Of a DNA stretch of 64,000 nucleotides, positions 54,571 to 64,000 are shown piece by piece (position 1 is the first letter of the stretch; the number at the start of each line of letters is the position of its first letter). The stretch is from Globodera rostochiensis (Eukaryota; Nematoda; Chromadorea; Rhabditida; Heteroderidae): positions 2,990,693 through 3,054,692 of the forward strand of contig JAEVLN010000006.1 in assembly GCA_018350325.1 (NCBI GenBank), in the 5' to 3' direction. The notes under the pieces were generated by a model. It saw nothing but the letters and a program-made list of their open reading frames with translations, ran no database searches and had not been told where the DNA came from. A program made the position numbers and the translations under genes.

Positions 54571-55157
54571 GCTGAAGCATCAAAGTAATTGTTGAGCCAA
54601 TTAAGTGGACAAATTGTAATAATAACACGTTCGCAGTGTGATGTAATTGATTCCAAACACAAAAATGAGGAATTTGACGGAATTTCCAAAAAGGAGAAAT
54701 GAAGCAAAAAATGCATACAAAGCGACCAGAGCTTTGCAAGACAAATGAAGTGATTTGATCGTATATTTATAAACATTTCTTTGAAAAAATCATTAAGTTG
54801 GCATTTGTTTTACATAAAAATCGTAATGGCTATTGAGAACCAAAAATTCCCAAAAAACCGGCAACCATTTAGTAACAACCAGTTTTAAGAGCCATGAAAC
54901 TAGGCTTATTTAGCTTGGGGGAAACTCGAATATTTTTGGCTTTGTTTTGATGGTCACATAGACGAGCCCGAGTTTAGGTCAATTTCCACACAACAAATCA
55001 TAGCAATGATTCCGGACAACGGGAACCAAGCCTTTGTTCATGTAAAGCTTAAAAAATAGAAATTTAATTAATTAAATAACGGATCAATTGATGATGCCAT
55101 TATATTTTAAAATTGTAAATGTTTTAGCACCCAATTGCTCTTATTATGCTTAAGGTA
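54571..55157. other. Intergenic, nothing recognised
   Basis: AT-rich, no splice-supported open frame and no repeat that I could define. Confidence 0.4.
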
Positions 55158-55271
55158 CCGTATTTCCTAAAATAAAGCCCCTCCCCCTAAAATAGAGCCC
55201 CCCTTTTTGGGGGGAGGGGGGGGGGGGGTTGAACAATAGAGCCCCCGGGGGCTCTATTTTAGGAAATACGG
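55158..55271. mobile_element. Hairpin MITE, CCGTATTTCCTAAAATA termini, TA duplication
   Basis: CCGTATTTCCTAAAATA at the left is exactly mirrored by TATTTTAGGAAATACGG at the right, with GAGCCCCC/GGGGGCTC continuing the pairing and a G-run at the loop. Both ends are flanked by TA, as in Tc1/mariner-type MITEs. Confidence 0.8.
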
Positions 55272-57760
55272 TATAGAATTAAAACTAAACTTTCCAAATT
55301 AAAATAATTTGGGTCCCCCAAAAAAAATTATGTTTCCTGGTTTATTTCAAAATTTACAAATCTTTATTTTTGTTTTAGTCCCGGGTTTTTGACCGAGAGT
55401 TGGATAATTTTTCCCGTATAAACTCCCAATTAATCCCAATACCAATTTTCATTAAAATCACGATCCCACTCAGTTTTTCACAGCAATAATTAATGCAAAC
55501 AAGGTTGAATTTTCATCTGAAAATGTCAGTGGCAGACCTTACAGCATAACACTTGAGTAACTCTCCGTCAAGAAACGTCACAACTTTTTAACATAACAAT
55601 TTGCGCGAGAAAATTTAATAATGAACAAAAGCTAACACATTAAAAAGTGCAAAAAGCCAAAAAAATTTGCACATATTTTAGCAATATTTTAAAATGTTAC
55701 AGTTGAAATGAAGCAGAAAATCTCCAAGAATTTTTAAAAATTTATCAGAAAAAGTGGTGTAAGAAAATTTTAAAATTAAAAAGTGCTTCAAAATTCAGAA
55801 AAACGGTTAGAAGAGAGGAGGTCAGACCAAAGCTTTGATTAAAAGTCTTATAAGTATGTTAGAACGGATTTGATGCAAACATAAATTAATGACTTTTTTA
55901 ACTCGCGCCATTTAAATAGACACGGTTTATCTCCTTTTCACCTCAATTTTGTTTTTAAATTTTTAAAACTGTCGGATTGTCCACTTTTGTCGAATGTCCA
56001 CTTCGGTCTGATGTTCACTTCTGTCGGAATGTCCACTGTCCATTTGTCCGGTCACCCCTCGCCACTGGCGACATGAAGTTTAGGCACCGGGAAGTTTGGG
56101 CACCAGGAAGTTTAGGCACCAGAAGTTTGGGCACCAGAAGTTTGGGCACCGGGAAGTTTGGGCACCACAATACAAACTTAAAAAGAAAATAAATAAAAAA
56201 ACATTACTTGATTGTTTTGTTATTGAATGGAATTTAATTTTCGACAAAAAGGTATTGAGTTCAGATATACATTTTTTTATGAATGTTTGAAAGCAATATT
56301 TGCATATCATATCAGGGTTTTTAAGGATGAAAGAAGGTCAGTTATTGGTGTGCCGCGTTTATTACTTAATTTAGGTCATTTTGCGGAATCTTCAAAAAGT
56401 CCTCCGGTGAGAAAAGTCTTGGAGAGCCCATGGGAAATCTTGAAGAAGCAGAATTTGTTTCCAGTGGTTCTTCTGAAGAAGCAGCGAGAACCGAATCCAG
56501 ACCGGGGCAATAACTGCCTCTAAACTTAACCAATTCAGACTTTTTAAACCCGTTCAACAGGTCTTGTCGAGATGAAGTTACTCCCCGGTCTGGATTCGGT
56601 CCGTACGCCGAAGCAGCACAAGTGATTGCCCCTCAAACCATACAATTTTTCAAACCCTCATGGTCAAGAAGAAAACTCACTTTAACCCATAATGGGTTTG
56701 AATATGCTTTCGATAAAAGCTCCAAAGTATTTAATGAGAGTTTAAAATGGCAAAATTTTGAAATTTTATTTTTTAATGATGTCTTGCGGTGCCCAAACTT
56801 CCCGGTGCCCAAACTTCCCCCCGCCTCGCCACTCTCCCTCATCCCAAATCCTCCGGTAGATTTTGGCTAGGAGAAAATTTTGGTGGAGCCAGCTTTCCGT
56901 TTTCAAATTCCCAAATTCCTTCAGTAAATTAGTTTAAACCAGCTTTGAGTTTTGCGAGTCAAACTTTGTGCTTGAAAATTGAGCTTTGTTTCGAGCTTTG
57001 GCTTGGGGTAGTGAGCCGAAGTTCGTCAATACCTGATCAGGAGATCAGACTTTATTATGGTTGAGATCGTGCAATTTTTGATTTTCACGAGTATTCGATG
57101 AATTATTTTGTTTAAATTAAGGTTGCTCACGGCCCTTCGGGTGTGGGAAAGTCGGGGGGCATGATTCTTCGGTGGCGTCGTGTCGGGGGTCGGGGTGAGG
57201 CAAAAATGTTGGGGGTCAAAAAGCAACCCTAGTTTAAATATTGTCGTCAACAAAATATGATTTTTTAGAATTGCCTTACAATGACTCCCCACTCTACAAC
57301 CCCCGAGGGGTCATGGCCAAACCCATGGGTTTAAACCAATGTCCCTAATGTACCAAGTCACATTCCATTAAATAAAATAAAAATTAGCGATCGGCTGGAA
57401 AATGTAGACCCCACCGATCGCCGCTTCACACCGTTCATCAGCTGTCAACAAAAAACCCGTTCGTCAATTACGACAATTGTTCATCATAATATGTGAGAAA
57501 ACACTTTTCGACTTGCGCAATTAAAAATTAATTTAACTAAAAATATTGTATTTAAAAAGATATCAACGACTTTCAAAAAAATCAGTCGACAACACATAGA
57601 AAAGCTAAATAGAATAGTTTTTAAATTGCTAGACTGGAATGGTATTACCTTTTTTCTACAATAATATTAAATTTTTAAAAATAAACATGTTTTAAAAAAT
57701 TAAAAATACTCATTGAAGATATAAATTTTGTTGTGTAACAACAGTTTTGTTGTTTGCGAG
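55272..57760. other. Intergenic, UGT2 to UGT3
   Basis: 55975-56050 is a GTCCACTTYTGTCGGAAT word cluster. 56080-56822 is listed separately. 57120-57230 has a GC-rich stretch without gene signals. No coding exon found. Confidence 0.4.
56080..56822. repeat. Fold-back repeat with inverted GGGCACCGGGAAGTTT arrays
   Basis: Left: GGCACCGGGAAGTTTGGGCACC repeated about five times (56080-56165). Right: the complement GGTGCCCAAACTTCCC twice (56788-56820). The interior includes open frames such as 56227-56523 with a repeated CCGGTCTGGATTCGG / CCGAATCCAGACCGG pair. Structure as at 8725-9215. Confidence 0.6.
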
Positions 57761-60451
57761 ATGTTGTTTTGTTTATCTTTAATAATATTTGCAATTTGTC
57801 AACAAAATTTGATCATTTCATCTACTACTGTCAATGATGATCACAGTTTGCAAAGCAACGGTAAAAAAACTCTTATGAAAAAAGATTTTTTTAAAAATGA
57901 TTTTAGTCACTCCGCCAAAACTGCGCATTTTGATTATGGTGCCCAAAACTCAAATCACTACAACGCATTATGTGCTGCACCGTAAAATGGCCGAATTGCT
58001 CGCAGCTGATGCAGAAAATGTTGAAAAAGTTGTAAGTAAATATTGTTTTTGGCAAATTTAAAAATTTTTAATCTCCCATTTTGTGTCATGAAAGCCCTAA
58101 AATTAAGTCCCACCCCAAAAATTTCGATTTATCTCGGAATGGATGTCTAAAAAATCAATTCGGTCTTTAAAAATTAAAAAAATGTGCAAATAAAAATATT
58201 TTTGTGTATTTTTTGATAACATTTTGTCGCTCAGCTTATGCTAGTTGCGCATGACAGCTGTGACGAGACAACCGAAGTACCTGTTGAATTCGATGGACGA
58301 TTTTTGATTTGGTATCGAATGACGCTCGCGTCCAGTGCCCAAAAGGGTGGCGAAAATTGCCAGACAGCGCTTAATTTTTGGCGACAGGACCAAAGGAAGT
58401 GGCCATTGTGGGAGTATAATCCTGCCAGATTTTTACCAAATGCCGAAAAGGCAGCCACAACAAATTTAGGTAAAGTAAAATGATTAATGTTATATATTTT
58501 TATTTTTGCGCTTTTTTTGCCAATTAAAAAAAGAATATTAAAACAAAAAAAAAACATTTTTTTTTGTATTTTTTGATAATCGGAATTTCTTCGAATTCTT
58601 TGCGCATTCAAAACGAGGCAATGAAGTTTTTTTCGTAAGGTTCCAGATCCGGAATCCAGGTAGTTTCGTTGGAGCACCTGGATCTGGATATCCAAAAAAC
58701 CTGGATTTTTAATCCAGGTAAATCCATATCCAGGTCATTTCCAAAATCCAGATCCATATCCGGAATTTTTCAAAAATCCGGTCTCTGGTCATCGTTTTGG
58801 CCAATTAGCTACTATTATTTTACAAAAGATGTAATTTATTTCGAACATTGACATTTTAAAACTTAATTTTAGCATTCTTAAAGTACCATTGGAAGCTCAT
58901 TGAACAATTAAAACAATTCAAATTCAATGTTGGCATTATGGAAACAATTCCCGGAGAGCTTACGCTGAGCATTTTTCAAGCAATTCCAACAATTAAAAAA
59001 TATGTTGGCTCACAAAGTGTGGCACCGTCAATTTCGCATTGGAAATACTTTGGCTATGACAAAATTGTTGGCGCAATGCCAGGTGTGCCAAAATCCAAAT
59101 ATTTAATGTTTTTATTTATTTAAATAAAATTCAGAAATTAAATATTGCAACAAAATTATTACTAAATTTTTAGGAAATAGTTTGGCGCTATTCGGCGACC
59201 ATAAATTTGCAACCGAAAATGCAATCAAAGAAAATCCAACTTATTTTCGTGAAAGAAACGAAAACCTATACATAAAACCGGCTGAAAGTTCTGCAAGGCT
59301 TCTGGTAAAAAAAATTTTTTATTTATTAGTAAACATAAATAGAATAATAAATATTATGAATACAATATAAATTAATAATTAATAATATACCGTATTTTTT
59401 TAAGCAACGCAAATATTTTGAAGCAATTGAACATGGAATATTGTCCAGACAAATTTTCAAGGATTTTTTATTTCACGAAAAAGTTGCTGAATGGGAAATA
59501 AAACGAATAGATTTATACTTCACAAATATTCAACCGTTCCTCGATTTTCCGATCGTTGAGCAGGAAATTGAGAGAGAACGGAATAATACGCACCAAAATC
59601 GCGTTAATTTTATTGGAGGGATTACAATGTCGAAGGGCAAAGTGCCAAATTTGAATCCGGTAAAGAAATATTACTTAAAAAGATTAAATTTGAAATTTTA
59701 GGACACAAAACAAATATTTGAATCGGCAAAGGATGGCGTTGTATTGCTCAGTTTTGGCTCCGCCGTTGAGATGGATGACGGCGATGAACGTGCGGTTTCA
59801 GTGAAGAACATTGTGGTGGACGTGTTCAAGCAGTACCCGCAGATGAACTTGATCATCAAATGGGGAAAACGCCCTCCCACCGGCACAGTGGAGCAGTACA
59901 ACAAATTGTCAGAAAATGTATACGCCAAAAGCTGGCTGGAACAGGAAGCTATACTTGGTAAATCCCAGAATTTCCATATTTATCAGTAGCCGAATTTGTA
60001 AAAATTATTTAAGTATTAAATTATTAATATTTATTTTATTTAATAATAAAGGTGGCGGACTGAAATTGTTCATTACCCATGGCGGACTGAACAGCATAAA
60101 TGAGGCGGTCAAATTTGGCGTTCCGATCATTTTGTTTCCATTTTTTGGCGATCAATATAATAATGCTGAAGCTTTGGCTGCTCGGGAAGTGGCAAAAGTT
60201 CTTGGTAATAAAAATTTCAAAAAATTATTAATCATTAATGGCTTTTCTTAATAATCAAAATTTGAATTTTATGATTTACAGACATTCGCTCCAAAACATT
60301 GAAGAAAGATTTTGCAGAAGCTTTGGATGAAATGTTTAACAAATATTCGTCATACAAACAAAGAATGAACGAATTGAGCAAGAAAATGAATTCGGTTGAG
60401 CCAGCAAAAGAATTTGTTGAGAAATTTCGCCAACTCCGTAAAAGCCTTTAA
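57761..60451 (+). CDS. UDP-glycosyltransferase 3 (9 exons, 544 aa), no membrane anchor
   Basis: Exons 57761-57860, 57907-58031, 58235-58469, 58873-59082, 59174-59304, 59405-59659, 59702-59957, 60052-60204, 60282-60451. Signal peptide MLFCLSLIIFAICQQ. Catalytic His in TTHYVLHRKMAELL. Exon 6 is one codon shorter than in UGT1 and UGT2. Exons 7-9 and their introns are nearly base-identical to UGT2, whereas exons 1-5 are clearly diverged. Intron 3 contains a word-built element (58645-58790). The protein ends FRQLRKSL with no transmembrane segment. FITHGGLNSINEAVKFGVPI is intact. Confidence 0.92.
58645..58790. repeat. MITE-like insertion in UGT3 intron 3
   Basis: CCAGATCCGGAATCC to AATCCGGTCTCTGG inverted ends; the core reiterates ATCCAGGT and ATCCAGATCC. 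The target duplication is unclear. Confidence 0.6.
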
Positions 60452-61119
60452 TGTCTTATTTGTGTGTCAAATAAAATTAAATAATCTATATATAATGAAA
60501 ATAAAATTTGGGGCTTGCTTCTTCCCCAAATTCATAAATTTGTTCAAAGTCTTATACCATTTGAAGCTCTCTATATATTCATAGAAACTATTTGTAAAAT
60601 TAAACAAAGCAGTAAGCCAAAGTTTTAAAAAAATATATGATCAGAAAACCACAAAAAAGCTCAAATTTTGTAAATTTACATTAAAATGAGGGTTTGCAGA
60701 CAGAAGTAAGGCATCTTTTTTGCGTGCAAATGATGATTCGAACGAAGAAGTCAGAGTTGAGCGCAACTAAACTATAAATATTCATTTTATGCATTACCGG
60801 AAAGCAAATCGAAACGGAAGTGTTTTGCCAACACAGCTGGAGCTGACTGAAAAATTTTGGGGCTTGCTTCTTCCCCAAATTGGAGGGTATGGCATGGCAT
60901 AAACATGCCAAATGCCACCCACCAATTTGTCAATATCTTTCCTTTCCACCCCTCCATTCTCTTCGTTGACAATGCTATTTTTAAGGCTTACCATCTTGCA
61001 TGAAAATTTCGAGACAAAGTCACATGTTAGCCATCGATTAAAAGCCGTGTATAAAAGTGGTGGAAAATGCAACAACAAAAAAACATCATTCACAAACCTA
61101 TTTTAATTTTTTTTTATTG
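60452..61119. other. Intergenic, UGT3 to UGT4
   Basis: GGGGCTTGCTTCTTCCCCAA occurs twice (60510 and 60858), in the same orientation, suggesting a short duplication. No gene recognised. Confidence 0.4.
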
Positions 61120-61127
61120 GTTATTAC

Positions 61128-61292
61128 TAGAGACGGCCAGAATTTCGGTCGGTACTACTCGGTAAAGTACCGAAAAACTACCGGTACCGGAGTACCGAAA
61201 AATCCAAAAAGGTTCGGTCGGTACTATTCGTTAAAGTACCGAAGCCTGAGTACCGAAAAGCGTCAGTGCTTTCCCGTACCGTCCGATCTTTA
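61128..61292. mobile_element. hAT-like MITE, first of two at the same target
   Basis: TAGAGACGGCC to CCGTCCGATCTTTA, flanked by gttattac at 61120-61127 and 61293-61300. The core reiterates GGTACTACTCGGTAAAGTACCG. Confidence 0.82.
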
Positions 61293-61300
61293 GTTATTAC

Positions 61301-61490
61301 TAGAGCCCGGGGAGATCGAGATCCCGACCGAGATTTTCTGAGAGGCCAGGTCTCGAATCTCGCAAATTTGTCGAAAACCCCGAGACCTGGACTCTCGGAA
61401 TTTCAAGACAAATCTCGATCTCGGTCTTGGCCCATCCATAAATCCCGATCTCGATCTCAGTCTCTGGATTTTTCAAAATTCCGGGCTCTA
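61301..61490. mobile_element. hAT-like MITE, second at the same target
   Basis: TAGAGCCCGGG to TTCAAAATTCCGGGCTCTA, flanked by gttattac at 61293-61300 and 61491-61498. Its right terminus matches the left terminus of 35546-35799. It ends 14 bases before the UGT4 start codon. Confidence 0.9.
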
Positions 61491-61504
61491 GTTATTACAT
61501 CAGA

Positions 61505-64000
61505 ATGCGCAATATTCTCTTCTTGACCGTGTTTTGCTTGATCTTGGCTTCAATTCTGCAAACGGGTCAGAAACATTATTTAAAGTTAAAATTTTGTCGT
61601 AATACAAGCCAGTCTTGGCAAAATTAGATCAATCAAATAAACTTTAGATGCAACGCCAAAAAGATCGCCAAATAAACCCAAATCCCCAAACTCAACATCC
61701 CAAAAAGCGACATCACCGAAAAATTCAAACATATCAGCCGAAACTGCTGGAACATCCAGTCCTGGCAATGATCAACCAGTCATAGGTAGAGAGAGAGAGT
61801 GATACACTGAAAATTTAAATATATTCTGACGATAGAATTTTTGCTTAAAATTTTCCAAACAATGTCAAAAATAGTAAATTTAACATTTTAAGTTTATATT
61901 TTGCACTTTAAGTGTTTTTCATATTTTGAAGGGTTCCCTATCCTTTGGGCAGTGGATTCTTTGGGCAGTGGATCGATTGGGCAGTGATCCTTTGGGCAGT
62001 GCAATATAATTAGAATTTAAAAAAAAATAAAAATATCAGTCTATCGTTAATAAATTATGAATAATTGTGCGAAAATAAAGTTGTTTGGGCCATCCCCCCC
62101 CCCCCTCTGTCTCCCCGCCACCCCCCCCCCATTCTTTATCTGCCCGGATTGTTCCATCATATTATTAAGAATCAGTGTCAACATCATCAAAGCAACATTT
62201 TATTAGCATATTTCTATTTAAAAAATAATAACCAACTAAAATTTTTTTTATATAAAAAAATATTTAAAAGTTAATTGACTGTTAATTAATTTTCGCAAAA
62301 AAAGTCACTGCCCAAACGATCGGTCACCTTTTGAAGCGGCCAATTTTTTTAATTTCATTCATTTATATAAAGAATATTTTTAGACACATCGCCAAAACTG
62401 CGTGTGTTGATTATAACTTATCGAACCAAAACTCGTGAATCACATTATATGTTACACCGAAAATTGGCCGAACTGCTCGCTGCCGACACTGAAAATGTTG
62501 AAAAAGTGGTAGGAAAATGTGAACAGTTTGAGCCAGTTTCTTTGAACTACTTAATTTAATTCATAATTCAAAAAATAAATTTTATTTGTGTAAAACTGGT
62601 CCGAATCGAAAAATCAATTTTTGAGTCTTTAAAAATCATTGAGGAAACTGAAAATAGACAAAAAAAATTTTTGAAATATTCAGAGAAATCTGCTCTTTTT
62701 TAGGAAGAAGTTTAAAAGAATCTTTTTCTTATTTTAGCTTCTGCTATTGTTCACCAACAATGCAAATCTGTCTAAGGAAGAGCCTCCGGAATTCGATGGT
62801 CGACTTTTGGTGTGGACTCGTATCAAGCTTGAGTAGGCTTAAGACTTAATAAAAGCAACATATCTTAATTAGTTAAACTTGAAATCTAGTAAATGTATAA
62901 AATCATAATTATTATTAATAAAATTATTTATTTAATAAATCGAAAATTTATTGGTCTTAGAATTAATGGTCAAATATGAATTCAGCACTTAAATTGGGAC
63001 TTAAAAAATTAAAGTTTAAAGGTTTAATCAATATAATAAGGAGGTTTAGAGAAGCCAATTGGCCCGTCTGGGACGGCTTTACCAAAGTGTTTTTGCCAAA
63101 CCCCAACGAAGCTTGGTCAATTCAGCTCGGTAAAACGAATGTTTTATTAGAGTTTTATAAAAATATATATTAAAAAATAGGTTAAATAAAACAATATTTA
63201 CGTATCCCTTTGTTATTTTTTTATGTAATATTTTAATCAGATTATTTTTGCCAGCTTTTTTAACAAACTGTCCGGTCCTGATCCAACAATTACAAGAATT
63301 CAAATTTAACGTTGGTGTTCTGGAAACATCGCACTCTGACCATTCTTTTAGCTTATTTCGGTCATTCCCAACAATCAAAAAATATATTGGCTCACAAAGC
63401 ACGTCGCCAACAATTGCGCAATGGAAATATTTGGGTTATGACAAAATTGTAGGCGCAATACCAGGTACGCCTAGTTAAAAATAATATAGTTAAGCGTTGT
63501 CCCGGGCCCGGAAAGTTCCACCCTGGTGCTGCTAGCCTCGCTCAGCGATCGATCACTTGATTTTCCCCGTCTCTGGTGTTTGGGTCGGGCTGTCGCCCCC
63601 GCGGGAAAGCATCGGCTGCTATCGGCACAACGTCTTCTCCCCTAAAAATCATAAAAAATTAACGCCATTATAGCTTTGGTAATATTCTTAATTTAACTCC
63701 TAGCTAATTGTGAAAGTATTTTGTTTTTAAATGAAATTAACCCAAAAAAAATTTCCGCACCTTACTGCGACGGTGCCATTCTTCCTCACCCTTGCCATGC
63801 ACCGCCCGAAGTTCCGCTGGGTGATGGACCCGCCGGAGTGAACGGGACTTCCTTCCCCTTATTTATCTTAATCCATGGCCGTGAGTTTGGTCTCAGCCAA
63901 ACAATATTTAGGAAATTGATAAACATATGGAATTTTTAAATCTATTTTAGGAAAAGATTTGGCACGGATCGGTGATCACAAATTTGCAACTGAAAATGCA
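61505..64000 (+). CDS. UDP-glycosyltransferase 4, truncated by window end
   Basis: Exons 61505-61565 (signal peptide MRNILFLTVFCLILASILQ), 61648-61785, 62384-62508, 62738-62832, 63041-63129, 63255-63464 and 63951 to beyond the edge. Catalytic His in ESHYMLHRKLAELLAAD. Compared with UGT1-3 there is an extra Ser/Pro/Lys-rich exon (61648-61785, KRSPNKPKSPNSTS) and the third exon is split by an intron whose GAGTAGGC donor and ATAAGG acceptor keep frame. Exon 6 (GSQSTSPTIAQWKYLGYDKI) is highly conserved. The donor domain lies outside the window. Confidence 0.85.
61935..62325. repeat. Fold-back repeat in UGT4 intron, GGGCAGTGGATC word
   Basis: Left: TTTGGGCAGTGGATC in four copies (61945-62001). 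Right: TCACTGCCCAAACGATCGG (62304-62323), the complement. C-runs and AT-rich DNA fill the middle. Same design as 8725-9215. Confidence 0.6.
63485..63945. other. GC-rich insert in UGT4 intron
   Basis: 63500-63640 is strikingly GC-rich (CGATCGATCACTTGATTTTC, GGGTCGGGCTGTCGCCCCC) relative to the rest. A following frame (63740-63900) reads CDGAILPHPCHAPPEVPLGD. The matching intron in UGT1-3 is only about 90-135 bases, so this is an insertion of unknown origin. Confidence 0.5.

Noticed and set aside
63721..63939. Proline-rich frame in the UGT4 intron
   Set aside because: It lies inside a large insertion between two UGT exons with clean splice sites, and has no recognisable domain.

Overview
The window is nuclear DNA from a small, AT-rich eukaryotic genome, almost certainly a nematode. 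Genes are split into many short exons with T-rich acceptors (often TTTTAG or TTTCAG). The gene families also fit nematodes: a transthyretin-like secreted protein, an RPamide neuropeptide precursor, a Srt-like serpentine receptor and tandem UDP-glycosyltransferases. A tylenchid (plant-parasite-type) nematode is my best guess, but nothing here proves the species. All exon models below come from reading splice sites and phases by eye. No tRNA, rRNA or CRISPR was seen.

Layout. 0.9-29 kb on the + strand holds three diverged paralogues of an unfamiliar secreted protein family: A at 889-7754, B at 9754-14913 and a broken C at 27001-28698. They share a signal-peptide exon, a conserved upstream block and a conserved 3' flank, and are built of phase-symmetric cassette exons. 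A carries a Ser/Glu/Lys-rich hexapeptide repeat. Between B and C lie an unknown membrane-protein gene (15.9-17.1 kb), a transthyretin-like gene (18.7-19.5 kb), an alpha-carbonic anhydrase (21.2-23.6 kb) and, on the minus strand, a secreted protein with three helix-turn-helix-like repeats (24.8-25.9 kb). 31.4-33.9 kb is an SLC19-type (folate/thiamine) transporter, followed by a small secreted Cys protein (34.2 kb), a RING-finger protein (35.1-36.4 kb), a minus-strand secreted acidic protein (37.3-38.7 kb) and a relative of the helix-turn-helix protein (40.1-40.9 kb). A minus-strand 7TM receptor (41.7-43.1 kb) and a minus-strand RPamide neuropeptide precursor (44.2-45.3 kb) come next. From 47.6 kb to the right edge there are four tandem UDP-glycosyltransferase genes, the last cut by the window end.

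The spaces and introns are packed with short non-autonomous DNA transposons. Many are hAT-like: they start TAG or CAGGG, carry inverted termini and sit between perfect 8-bp target duplications that can be read directly. Their interiors are reiterations of short words that differ from element to element. A second class has inverted minisatellite arrays at both ends. Nesting is common; at 29-31 kb an insertion history can be read to the base.

Most unusual: the cassette-exon secreted family (A/B/C), the secreted triple helix-turn-helix protein with its relative, the UGT genes that end without a membrane anchor, and the word-built hAT-like elements.
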